Position numbers and translations under genes: made by a program. DNA of 64,000 nt from Streptomyces olivochromogenes (GTDB lineage: Bacteria > Actinomycetota > Actinomycetes > Streptomycetales > Streptomycetaceae), in assembly GCF_001514115.1 (NCBI RefSeq), contig NZ_KQ948459.1, forward strand, positions 363,163 through 427,162. Direction: 5' to 3'. Below the pieces are notes generated by a model. It searched no databases, had not been told where the DNA came from, and saw only the letters and a list, made by a program, of their open reading frames with translations. Shown here in pieces: positions 23,551-31,550 of this stretch (its first letter is position 1; every line of letters starts with the position of its first letter).

Positions 23551-24515
23551 TTGATCGCGATCGGATTGACAGGGGCGCCCACCGCGCCGGTGACCGGCAG
23601 CGGCGCCGCGATCAGCAGGAACTCGTGGACACCGTCGGCGGCGCAGTCCTCGGCCAGCTCCTCCAGGTCCCACATCTCACCCAGCGGGAGGCCCATGTTG
23701 GGGATCGCGATCTGGTGCAGCGGGGACATCGCCGGCTGGGCGAACTCGTAGGGGCGTACTTCGAGCCCCCAGGTGTCGGAGGCGATCGCGGCGATCTCCG
23801 TACGGTGCAGCCAGCCGAGCGTGGTGAAGGAGAGGCCCGGGGCGTCACCGGCGGCGTACCCGCCCCACGCGCCGAGTCGCCGTACCCGCCCCAACTGCCC
23901 GGTCCTGATGAGGACCAGATCGCCGCGCCGTACCGACGAGGTGGCGCCCTGCGCCTCGATCGTGGCGCGCAGATGCTCCTCCAGGATCGCGAACCCGTCC
24001 GGGAGTTCGCCGTGTTCGTCGCCGACCGCGCGGCCCACGTCGAGCAGGACCCCGCGCCCGGTGAAGGCGTCCCTCATGTGCTCGATGCCGGTGACCGAGT
24101 CCCCGTCGCCGTTGACGATGGTGCACGGACGGCCGTTCCAGGCCTGCTTGTTGTCGTAGATGTGCCCGAGGCCGTCCCACTGGGTGGAGGCCTGGAGCGG
24201 CATCACGACATGGTCGTCGGCGCCCCCGAAGCCGTGCGGGAAGCCCTGGGTCCCGGCGGCCGCGTCCGAACCCGTGTCCTTCATGTAGTGGACGGGGTTG
24301 ATCCGGCCACGGAATCCGCGCTGCGGACCGTTCTCGTTGAACTCCTGGGAGAGCGAGAACGACCGGCCCCGCCGGACCAGGCCCGCCGCGTGCGCCCGTA
24401 TCGCGTCGTCGATGAAATTGAGCGTGCCCAGCACATCGTCCTCACCCCAACGGCCCCAGTTCCGGTAGGCGGAACGGGCCTTGGCGAGCTCTTCCTCAAT
24501 CGGACCCAGGCTCAT
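23547..24515 (-). CDS. Cyclase-family (kynurenine-formamidase-like) hydrolase
   Basis: This 322-residue protein of the cyclase/KynB family has the metal-binding signature region QWDGLGHIYDN (the family HxGTHxD-like site in diverged form) and GVLLDVGRAVG. Members hydrolyse N-formylkynurenine, isatin, or lactones and cyclic amides, using a metal site. ATG 24515 overlaps the upstream amidohydrolase stop by 4 bp and follows AAAGGACGT. A ring-opening or deformylation step in the pathway is plausible; isatin hydrolase-like activity is one option but not shown by the sequence. Confidence 0.8.
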   Translation of the reverse strand: MSLGPIEEELAKARSAYRNWGRWGEDDVLGTLNFIDDAIRAHAAGLVRRGRSFSLSQEFNENGPQRGFRGRINPVHYMKDTGSDAAAGTQGFPHGFGGADDHVVMPLQASTQWDGLGHIYDNKQAWNGRPCTIVNGDGDSVTGIEHMRDAFTGRGVLLDVGRAVGDEHGELPDGFAILEEHLRATIEAQGATSSVRRGDLVLIRTGQLGRVRRLGAWGGYAAGDAPGLSFTTLGWLHRTEIAAIASDTWGLEVRPYEFAQPAMSPLHQIAIPNMGLPLGEMWDLEELAEDCAADGVHEFLLIAAPLPVTGAVGAPVNPIAIK

Positions 24516-25516
24516 CGAGTACGTCCTTTCTGCAGCAGGTCGAGAGCGTTGCCCCCGGCGACGGCGACACGGTCGGCCGGGGACAGCCCTGCGGCGTCCA
24601 GCCGGGCCACCGGGTCCTCGACGCCCATGTCGAAGGGGTGATCGGTGCCGAGGACGACCCGGTCCGCGCCGACCGCCTCGACCAGATGGCGCAGTCCGCC
24701 CGGGGTGTAGACGAGCGCGTCGAACCACATGCGCCGCAGATACGCGCTCGGCGGCCGCGCACAGCCGCGCGCGTCCTCACGCAGGTGCCAGGCGTGGTCG
24801 GAACGGCCGATGTACGTCGGCAGATAGCCCCCGCCGTGCGCGGCGACGAGCTCGAGGCGCGGGAAGCGGTCCAGGACACCCGTGAAGATGAGGTGCGAGA
24901 GCGCGACCGTCGTCTCGACGGGCTGCCCGACCGTGTTGCCGAGATAGTGCGTGGCCAGCCGCTCGCCGAGCGAGCAGCCCCAGGGGTGCACGAAGACGAC
25001 CGCGCCGAGCTCCTCGGCCCGCTGCCACACCGGGTCGTGCGCGGGGTCCGCGAGCTCCCGTCCGTCCACGGTCGTGGACACGCTGATCCCGTACAGGCCG
25101 TACTCCGTGACCGCCTTGTCGAGGAGCGCGACCGCGAGGTCCGGATGCTGGAGCGGGACCGTACCCAGGCCGTACAAGCGCTCCGGCGCCACCGCGCAGT
25201 GCGCGGCCACGGCCTCGTTGACCGTGCGCGCCAGGCGTACGGCGAGATCCGCGTCCGCCCAGTAGTGGTGCATCGGCATCGGGCCGACCACCTGGAGGTC
25301 GACACCCATCGTGTCCAGGTCGGCGATCCTGGACGTGACGTCCGTCAACTTCGGTGCGAGACGCTGAAGTTGGGCCTGATTGACCGCCAGTGACATGGGG
25401 GAGTGCGCCCGCTGTTCGGCGGCCAGCTCGGCGGCCAGGCCGGGTGTGCCCGCGCACAGCGCGTCGGCGGCGGGGACGGCGAGGTGACCGTGGAAGTCCA
25501 CGACGGGAACGTTCAT
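24512..25516 (-). CDS. Amidohydrolase-family protein, ACMSD/decarboxylase type
   Basis: This 334-residue TIM-barrel metalloprotein has the N-terminal metal motif VDFHGHLAVP, a second His in VFVHPWGCSLG, a third in AAHGGGYLP, and the acidic ligand in LGTDHPFDMG. This is the layout of the 2-amino-3-carboxymuconate semialdehyde decarboxylase / gamma-resorcylate decarboxylase group. These enzymes remove a carboxyl group from an aromatic ring or a ring-cleavage product without a redox cofactor. Both ends overlap neighbours by 4 bp. It suggests that the substrate of this operon carries a carboxylate. Confidence 0.87.
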   Translation of the reverse strand: MNVPVVDFHGHLAVPAADALCAGTPGLAAELAAEQRAHSPMSLAVNQAQLQRLAPKLTDVTSRIADLDTMGVDLQVVGPMPMHHYWADADLAVRLARTVNEAVAAHCAVAPERLYGLGTVPLQHPDLAVALLDKAVTEYGLYGISVSTTVDGRELADPAHDPVWQRAEELGAVVFVHPWGCSLGERLATHYLGNTVGQPVETTVALSHLIFTGVLDRFPRLELVAAHGGGYLPTYIGRSDHAWHLREDARGCARPPSAYLRRMWFDALVYTPGGLRHLVEAVGADRVVLGTDHPFDMGVEDPVARLDAAGLSPADRVAVAGGNALDLLQKGRTR

Positions 25517-26637
25517 GCGGCGGCCGTCAGGTAGTCCAGGGTCTCCGACATGATCCGGCCGGGGTCCGCGCCGGGTGTCTCCGGGTGGATCTCCCAGTCG
25601 GCGAGCCGCAGCGAGTTCTCCAGCACCACCCGCACCCGGGGCAGCCGGCGCGCCATGAACGCGTCGAGCGCCTTGTCCAGCGGCGCCCCGCCGGTGACGA
25701 GTTCCGCGAGCACGACCGCGTCCTCGGCGCACATCGCGGCGCCCTGCGCGATCAGCGGCGGGCAGGCGTGCGCGGCGTCCCCGATGATCACCGTACGGCC
25801 CCGGTGCCAGGGCTCGTCGACGAGGATCGCCTCGATCCACCGGTAGTCGACCGGGGTGTCCTGCGGCAGCGAGGCGAGAATCCTGCCCCAGGTGCCGCCG
25901 TACCCGGCGCCGCGCTCGCGCAGCAGCGACAGCGGGGCGCGCGGGCCGATCAGGGAGGCGTCGAGGTTCTCGTCGAGCAGATAGGCGTAGCACTGGTCGG
26001 GCGAGATCGGGCTGTAGCCGGCCTTGTAGCGCGGGCCGCCGTAGTACACCTCCGCGCAGTCCATCTCGGGCGGCCGCCGCGCGACCACCCGGAAGATCGA
26101 CATACCCACCGGGCGGGGCCTGGTGGTGATGCCGATCAGCTGCCGCATCCGCGAGTTGATGCCGTCGGCGCCGACCACGAGGTCGTAGCGGCCGCTGGTG
26201 CCGTCGGTGAACGCGACGTCCACATGGTCCGGGGACTGTTCGAGCTTCGCCACGCTCAGCGCGAGCCGGACGCGCACCCCCTGCGCGTGGACCGCGTCGC
26301 ACAGCGCGTCCTGAAGGTCCGAGCGCAGTGCGCCCGCCGTTGACGGCAGCTCGGCGCCGCCGGTGTGCGGGGTGCGCAGCTCGGCGAGCAGTCCGCCGTC
26401 GGCCCGGCGCAGCCGCATCACGTCGAACGGGACGGCCCGGGCGAGCACCCGGTCGAGTACGCCCACCGAGCGCAGCGCCTTGAGCGCGTTGCCCTGGACG
26501 GTGATGCCGTGGCCCACACCGAACCACTGGGGCGAGATCTCGGCGAGCTCGACCTCGGCGCCCCGCTGGGCGAGCGCGAGCGACAGCACGCTACCGGTGA
26601 TGCCGCCGCCGACGACGAGCACCTTGTGTACGGGCAT
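25513..26637 (-). CDS. FAD-dependent aromatic-type monooxygenase
   Basis: This 374-residue group A flavoprotein hydroxylase has the FAD-binding GGGITG (about 10-15), the DG fingerprint GADGINSRMR, and the second FAD motif GDAAHACPPLIAQGAAMCAED. It should insert one oxygen atom into an aromatic ring using NAD(P)H. It starts a run of overlapping genes (ATGA with the amidohydrolase) and follows the ABM gene by 50 bases. A hydroxylase ahead of a decarboxylase and an extradiol dioxygenase would prepare a catechol-type substrate for cleavage. Confidence 0.88.
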   Translation of the reverse strand: MPVHKVLVVGGGITGSVLSLALAQRGAEVELAEISPQWFGVGHGITVQGNALKALRSVGVLDRVLARAVPFDVMRLRRADGGLLAELRTPHTGGAELPSTAGALRSDLQDALCDAVHAQGVRVRLALSVAKLEQSPDHVDVAFTDGTSGRYDLVVGADGINSRMRQLIGITTRPRPVGMSIFRVVARRPPEMDCAEVYYGGPRYKAGYSPISPDQCYAYLLDENLDASLIGPRAPLSLLRERGAGYGGTWGRILASLPQDTPVDYRWIEAILVDEPWHRGRTVIIGDAAHACPPLIAQGAAMCAEDAVVLAELVTGGAPLDKALDAFMARRLPRVRVVLENSLRLADWEIHPETPGADPGRIMSETLDYLTAAA

Positions 26638-26687
26638 GGGCGATCCTTGCGAACGTAGAAGAAGAACACGGGTGCGGTGGGGCGCGG

Positions 26688-26993
26688 TCAGGCGGTGAAG
26701 CGGTCGCCGAGCGTGCGGTAGTGCTCGACGGCGGGCGGGGCGGCGAAGAACGGGCCGACCAGGGCGCGCCACCGCTGGAAGCGCTCGGAGCTGCGGAAGC
26801 CGACCGCGTGCGCCTCCACGGACGTCCAGCCGACCAGCAGCAGATAGCGGTCCGGGCGCTCCTCGCAGCGCAGCAGCTCGGTCCAGCGGAACCCGTCCGC
26901 CTCGGCGAGCACCTCGCGGGCCTTGTCGAAGACGGCCTCGAAAACCCGCTCACGACCGGCTTCCACGGTCAGTTCGGCATGCTCGACGATCAC
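26688..26993 (-). CDS. Antibiotic-biosynthesis-monooxygenase (ABM) domain protein
   Basis: This 101-residue ferredoxin-like single domain has the pattern ELTVEAGRERVFEAVFDKAR...LLLVGWTSVEAHAVGFRSSE, as in ABM/YgiN-type cofactor-free quinol monooxygenases. It is the first gene of the minus-strand catabolic operon. It starts at GTG 26993 and faces the plus-strand operon across a 228-base shared promoter region. It may oxidise a hydroquinone to a quinone or protect the flavin enzyme's product; this is inferred from family and position. Confidence 0.82.
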   Translation of the reverse strand: MIVEHAELTVEAGRERVFEAVFDKAREVLAEADGFRWTELLRCEERPDRYLLLVGWTSVEAHAVGFRSSERFQRWRALVGPFFAAPPAVEHYRTLGDRFTA

Positions 26994-27221
26994 ACTCGCT
27001 CCTCAGGTCCGATGGTGCTCCGAGCCTGCTCGGAGGGTCGTTGCAGGGTCAACGGATCGAGGCATCGGCAAGGGGGACGTCATCCATCCCGTACGACGAT
27101 GGGCCGCTGATCACACGGCCCCCGGCCCCCTGATGGCAGGCATCGCGGATCGCCATTTCCGCCCCGCCCCCGCGCTGCCTAGCGTCGACGGCAAGCCACC
27201 CGCCGTACGAGGAGACCGCCC

Positions 27222-28196
27222 GTGCCCGACCGACTCCCCACCCACATCGGACCCTTCGCCCTCGGCACCTTCGGGGACGGCTCCCGGGTCTTCCCGGGCC
27301 TGGTCGTCGGGCCCCGGGTACGTGATCTGTCGGACCTGGCCCCGTCCGTGCGCGCGGTCGTCGAGGACTGGGAGGCCCTCTTCCCGCGCCTGGCCGACCT
27401 CGCCCAGGAGACCGCCGACGCCTGGCACGCCCTCGCCGACCTGCGCGTCCTCGCGCCCATCGAGCCCGGTCAGGTCCTGCAGAGCGGCGCCAACTACCGC
27501 AAGCACGTGGTGGACCTGGTCGCCGCCGAGAAGGAGAGCGTGCACGGCGCCACGCCAGAGGAGGCCCGGGCGGACGCCGAGCGGATGATGGACGAGCGGA
27601 TCCGCGGCGGCGTCCCGTACGTCTTCCTCGGCTCGCCCCGCGCGATCTGCGGCCCGTACGACGACGTCCTGCTGCCCGCGCTCGGTGAGCAGCACGACTG
27701 GGAACTCGAACTCGCCCTCGTCATCGGCAGGACGGGCAAGCACATCCCCGCCGAGGACGCGATGTCGTACGTCGCCGCCTACACCATCTGCAACGACCTC
27801 ACCACCCGCGACCAGCTCTACCGGCCCGACCTCAAGGCGATCGGCACCGACTGGTTCACCGCCAAGAACGCCGACACCTTCCTGCCGACCGGACCCTTCC
27901 TCGTACCGGCCGCCTTCGTCGGCAACCCCACCGAAGACGCGGACGTCCGGATCACCCTGCGCCACAACGGAGTCGTGCGCCAGGACGAGTCCACCAAGGA
28001 CATGATCTTCGACATTCCCCGGCTCATCGCCTACGTCTCCACGACCACCACCCTGCGCCCCGGCGACCTGCTGCTCACCGGTTCACCGGCGGGCAACGGC
28101 GCCCACTGGGGTGTCTTCCTCAAGCCCGGAGACGTCATGGAGGCGGAGATCACGGGCCTGGGCCACCAGCGCAACACCGTCAGGAGCGGACAGTGA
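27222..28196 (+). CDS. Fumarylacetoacetate hydrolase-family (FAH-fold) protein
   Basis: This 324-residue protein has an N-terminal extension and a C-terminal FAH domain with metal-binding acids in DWELELALVIG and the region AAYTICNDLTTRDQ, then LLTGSPAGNGAHWGVFLKPGD. It probably processes a ring-cleavage product made by the extradiol dioxygenase encoded next (GTGA overlap). It differs strongly from the FAH protein at 21208. The GTG start has GAGGAGACC ahead. It is the first gene of the plus-strand catabolic operon. Confidence 0.87.
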   Translation: MPDRLPTHIGPFALGTFGDGSRVFPGLVVGPRVRDLSDLAPSVRAVVEDWEALFPRLADLAQETADAWHALADLRVLAPIEPGQVLQSGANYRKHVVDLVAAEKESVHGATPEEARADAERMMDERIRGGVPYVFLGSPRAICGPYDDVLLPALGEQHDWELELALVIGRTGKHIPAEDAMSYVAAYTICNDLTTRDQLYRPDLKAIGTDWFTAKNADTFLPTGPFLVPAAFVGNPTEDADVRITLRHNGVVRQDESTKDMIFDIPRLIAYVSTTTTLRPGDLLLTGSPAGNGAHWGVFLKPGDVMEAEITGLGHQRNTVRSGQ

Positions 28197-29134
28197 CCAG
28201 CACCTTCCAGCCCATCACCCATCTCCGCCATGTCGACCTGGCTGTACCGGACTTCGCTCGGCAGCGCGCCTTCTACGGCACCACCTGGGGCCTGACCGAG
28301 GTCGCGAACGACAGCGGGATCGCCTTCTTCGCCGCCGAGGGCAGCCCCGAGCAGTACATCGTCCGCATCCGCGAGGACGACCGGAAACGGATGGACCTGG
28401 TCGCCTTCGGCGCCGTCTCGCCGGCCGCCGTGGACGAGTTGCATCCGCGCCTCGGGCGGGCCGGGGTCCGACTCATCGGGGAGCCAGGGGCTTTGGACAC
28501 TCCCGGCGGCGGCTACGGCTTCCGCTTCTTCGACCCGGACGGCCGGGTCGTGGAGGTGTCGGCCGATGTCGAGACGCGCGCACACCGCAGGATCGAGGAG
28601 CGCGAGGCGATCCCGGTGCGCCTCTCGCACTGCGTGGTCAACTCGCAGGACCCGCGGGGGCTGCGGGACTTCTACGTCCGGCACCTCGGCTTCCGGCTCA
28701 CCGACACCCTGTACTCGGCGCACATGGGCGACCTCATGTACTTCCTGCGGTGCAGCCCGCTCCACCACTCCTTCGCCATCGCGCGCGGACCTCATGCCTC
28801 TCTGCACCACGCCTCGTTCGAGATGCGCGGAGTGGAGGAGTACATGCGCGGTACGGGGCGGGCACTGCGGGCCGGGACGCGGCTCACCTGGGGTCCGGGC
28901 CGCCATCTCGCGGGCGACAACACCTTCTCCTACTTCCACGACCCGCACGGCAACACGGTCGAGTACACGACCGAACTCGCGGTCCTGGAGGAGGACCTGT
29001 GGCACCCGGGCCGCCATGACGTGGACGACCCGATCACCCAGGACCAGTGGGGCACCGCCGACCCGATGAGCGAGTCGGTCGCCAAGGAGCAGTTCAACGA
29101 TCCCGACGTGCTGTTCGTCGCACCCCCGGTGTAG
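28193..29134 (+). CDS. Two-domain type I extradiol ring-cleavage dioxygenase
   Basis: This 313-residue protein has two VOC modules in the catechol 2,3-dioxygenase layout. The C-terminal module carries the iron ligand triad: His146 (RLSHCVV), His206 (or His205, in LHHASFEM) and Glu257 (DPHGNTVEY). It should open a catechol-type ring next to the hydroxyls using oxygen. Length matches BphC/HpaD-type enzymes. It is coupled to the FAH gene upstream and followed after 41 bases by the HisD-like gene. Which catechol it accepts is unknown. Confidence 0.87.
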   Translation: MTSTFQPITHLRHVDLAVPDFARQRAFYGTTWGLTEVANDSGIAFFAAEGSPEQYIVRIREDDRKRMDLVAFGAVSPAAVDELHPRLGRAGVRLIGEPGALDTPGGGYGFRFFDPDGRVVEVSADVETRAHRRIEEREAIPVRLSHCVVNSQDPRGLRDFYVRHLGFRLTDTLYSAHMGDLMYFLRCSPLHHSFAIARGPHASLHHASFEMRGVEEYMRGTGRALRAGTRLTWGPGRHLAGDNTFSYFHDPHGNTVEYTTELAVLEEDLWHPGRHDVDDPITQDQWGTADPMSESVAKEQFNDPDVLFVAPPV

Positions 29135-29175
29135 CCGCCGTTCCACCGTCAACCACCCCCAGAGAGGCCGCAGTT

Positions 29176-30477
29176 GTGGCAACGATCCTGAAGCACGCCG
29201 TACCGGGGGCCGAGGTCACCGCCTCGCTCGACCAGGTGCGCGAGACCGTGGCGGGCGTCATCGCGGACGTCCGCGAGCGCGGCGACGCGGCCGTGCGCGC
29301 GTACTCCGAGAAGTTCGACCGGTGGAGCCCCGAGGCCTTCCGGCTCTCCGCCGGGGAGATCGAGAAGATCGTCGCCTCGGTCCCGCGGCAGGTCATCGAC
29401 GACATCCGCTTCGTCCAGGACCAGGTGCGCTCCTTCGCCCGCCACCAGCTCGACTCGATGGGCGAGTTCGAGGTGGAGACCCTGCCGGGCGTCAGGCTCG
29501 GGCAGAAGCACATCCCGGTGCGGGCGGCGGGCGCCTACATCCCCGGCGGCCGCTACCCGCTCACCGCGTCCGCGCACATGACCATCGTCACGGCGAAGGT
29601 CGCGGGCGTGCCGCGGGTCGTCGCCTGTACGCCCCCGATCCACGGCGAGATCCCCGCGGCCACCGTCGCCGCCGCGCATCTCGCGGGCGCGGACGAGATC
29701 TGGCTGCTGGGCGGGGTGCAGGCCGTCGCCGCGATGGCCGTCGGCACGGACACGATGGAGCCGGTGAACCTGATCGCCGGGCCCGGCAACGCCTATGTCG
29801 CCGAGGCCAAGCGGCAGCTGTTCGGCGAGATCGGCATCGACCTCTTCGCGGGCCCGACGGAGATCCTGGTCCTCGCCGACAGCGCCGCCGACCCCTTCGT
29901 GTGCGCCGTCGACCTGCTCTCCCAGGCCGAGCACGGCCCCGACTCCCCGGCCGTCCTGATCACCACCTCCCGCGAGATCGCCGAGAAGACCCTTGCCGAG
30001 GTCGAGCGACTCCTCCCCGGCATGCCCACGCGCGACTTCGCCGGACCCGCCTGGCGCGATCACGGGCAGGTGCACGTCGTGGACTCCCTCGACGAGCTGT
30101 ACGCGCTCGCCGACGCGTTCGCCTTCGAGCACGTCGAGGTCCTGACCGCCGAGCCGCGTGAGGCCCTGCGCAGGATGACGCAGTACGGCGCGCTCTTCCT
30201 GGGCGAGGGCACCTGTGTGTCGTTCGGTGACAAGGTCATCGGCACGAACCATGTGCTGCCGACCCGGGGCGCCGCCCGCTACACCGGCGGCCTGTGGGTG
30301 GGGAAGTACCTCAAGACGGTCACCTACCAGGAGGTCACGGACACCGGCTCGGGTGCCCTGCTCGGCCGGCTGTGCGGGCGCGCCTCCCGCGTCGAGCTGT
30401 TCGAGGGGCACGCCCGGTCCGGTGACGTACGGGCGGCGAAGGCCGCGGGCGACGAACTGCCGTGGAACAAGGCATGA
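29176..30477 (+). CDS. Histidinol-dehydrogenase-family NAD-dependent dehydrogenase
   Basis: This 433-residue HisD-fold protein has IPGGRYPLTASAHMT, AGPGNAYVAEAKRQLFG, DLFAGPTEI and LLSQAEHGPDSPA, which holds the Zn-binding Gln/His and nearby catalytic residues. No other his gene is nearby and it sits in a catabolic operon, so it is better read as a paralogue like the HpsN-type enzymes that oxidise an alcohol to an acid in two steps. GTG 29176 follows GAGAGGCCGCA. Its stop overlaps the SDR start (ATGA). Confidence 0.85.
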   Translation: MATILKHAVPGAEVTASLDQVRETVAGVIADVRERGDAAVRAYSEKFDRWSPEAFRLSAGEIEKIVASVPRQVIDDIRFVQDQVRSFARHQLDSMGEFEVETLPGVRLGQKHIPVRAAGAYIPGGRYPLTASAHMTIVTAKVAGVPRVVACTPPIHGEIPAATVAAAHLAGADEIWLLGGVQAVAAMAVGTDTMEPVNLIAGPGNAYVAEAKRQLFGEIGIDLFAGPTEILVLADSAADPFVCAVDLLSQAEHGPDSPAVLITTSREIAEKTLAEVERLLPGMPTRDFAGPAWRDHGQVHVVDSLDELYALADAFAFEHVEVLTAEPREALRRMTQYGALFLGEGTCVSFGDKVIGTNHVLPTRGAARYTGGLWVGKYLKTVTYQEVTDTGSGALLGRLCGRASRVELFEGHARSGDVRAAKAAGDELPWNKA

Positions 30478-31244
30478 CCCTGCACGGGCGTACGGCGCTG
30501 ATCACGGGCGGCGGCGGACCGCTGGGGCGGGCCTTCGCGCTCGCCCTGGCGGGAGCCGGGGCCCGGGTGATCCTCGTCGGCCGCGGCGAGCGGGCCCTCG
30601 CCGACGCCGCGGCGCGGGTGGCCAAGGAGGGCGGAGGGGTCCGTACGGCGGTGTGTGACGTCTCCGACCCTGAGTCGGTGCGTGCCCTGGCCCTCGAACT
30701 CGCGGACGAGGAGGTGTCGTTGCTCGTCAACAACGCCGGAGTCGCGGGACCGGTACGCCCGCTCACCGACATCGAGCCCGAGGAGTGGGACGAGGTGTTC
30801 GCCGCGAACGTCCGCGGGGTGTACCTGATGTGCCGGGCCTTCCTGCCGCCCATGATCGCGGCCGGAGGCGGTGACATCGTCAACATCGCCTCCGTGAGCG
30901 GGAAGCGGCCGCTGCTGAACCGCACCCCGTACACCGCCTCCAAGATGGCGCTCCTCGGTCTGACCCGGACGCTGGCGGGCGAGGTCGGGCCGCACGGTGT
31001 CGCGGTCAACTCCCTTTCTCCCGGGCCGGTTCGGGGCCCGCGCATGGACCGCAACTTCCGGTTGACGGCCGAGCTGACCGGGACGAGCGTGGAGGCCGCC
31101 GAGCGGGACTTCGCCGCGCGCGCCGCGCTGGGCCGGCTCGTGGAGGAGGACGAGGTCGCCCGGGCGCTGGTGGCGATGCTCGCGATGCCGGGGCTGTGCG
31201 GGGCGGACATCGATCTGTCGGCGGGGATGGTCGCACCGGCGTAG
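30474..31244 (+). CDS. SDR-family oxidoreductase
   Basis: This 256-residue SDR has GGGGPLG (a diverged cofactor glycine motif), NNAG, an IASVSG serine and PYTASK (catalytic Tyr/Lys). ATG 30474 overlaps the HisD-like stop by 4 bp and is preferred over a start 12 bases upstream. It is the last gene of the plus-strand catabolic operon and is followed by a strong hairpin. It likely oxidises or reduces an alcohol/ketone intermediate of the pathway. The C-terminal GADIDLSAGMVAPA is slightly unusual for the family's DGG end. Confidence 0.87.
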   Translation: MTLHGRTALITGGGGPLGRAFALALAGAGARVILVGRGERALADAAARVAKEGGGVRTAVCDVSDPESVRALALELADEEVSLLVNNAGVAGPVRPLTDIEPEEWDEVFAANVRGVYLMCRAFLPPMIAAGGGDIVNIASVSGKRPLLNRTPYTASKMALLGLTRTLAGEVGPHGVAVNSLSPGPVRGPRMDRNFRLTAELTGTSVEAAERDFAARAALGRLVEEDEVARALVAMLAMPGLCGADIDLSAGMVAPA

Positions 31245-31272
31245 TCCCGGGCGCGGGTGGGCACGGTGAGCA

Positions 31273-31309
31273 CGGTGCGGCGGACGGCTCCAGGTCGTCC
31301 GCCGCACCG
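31273..31309 (+). terminator. Terminator after the plus-strand catabolic operon
   Basis: A 14-bp stem (CGGTGCGGCGGACG with its complement) encloses a 9-base loop, 28 bases after the SDR stop. Confidence 0.8.
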
Positions 31310-31550
31310 GCGTGAGTTCCCCGCCGACCCGTCTGTGAACACGCTGTGTGACGGCCATGAAGCGGGCCGAATGATCCGAGACATCGCCCTCCGGTATGTG
31401 TCCACAAGGTGGCTACTCCCTTGTGCGCAGGGCTGATTGACTTTCCCACGCGCACCTTTGGTGCCTCCGCCCGAGCCGTCGCCCCCATGAATCCGACGGC
31501 CGGCCGGTCACGCTGCGCGACGGCGCACTCGATCTCTGGGAAGGCATGCA
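31310..31550. other. Intergenic region before the beta-helix protein gene
   Basis: Together with the terminator, this makes 306 bases without a gene. It holds an imperfect ACAAGG/CCTTGT dyad (about 31404-31424) and TTGACT at 31437-31442 without a convincing -10 partner. No small ORF or tandem repeat is visible. It presumably carries the promoter of the secreted protein gene. Confidence 0.5.

Noticed and set aside
29176..30477. Histidine biosynthesis hisD
   Set aside because: No other his gene is nearby; the gene is coupled to an SDR and an extradiol dioxygenase, which points to a catabolic paralogue.
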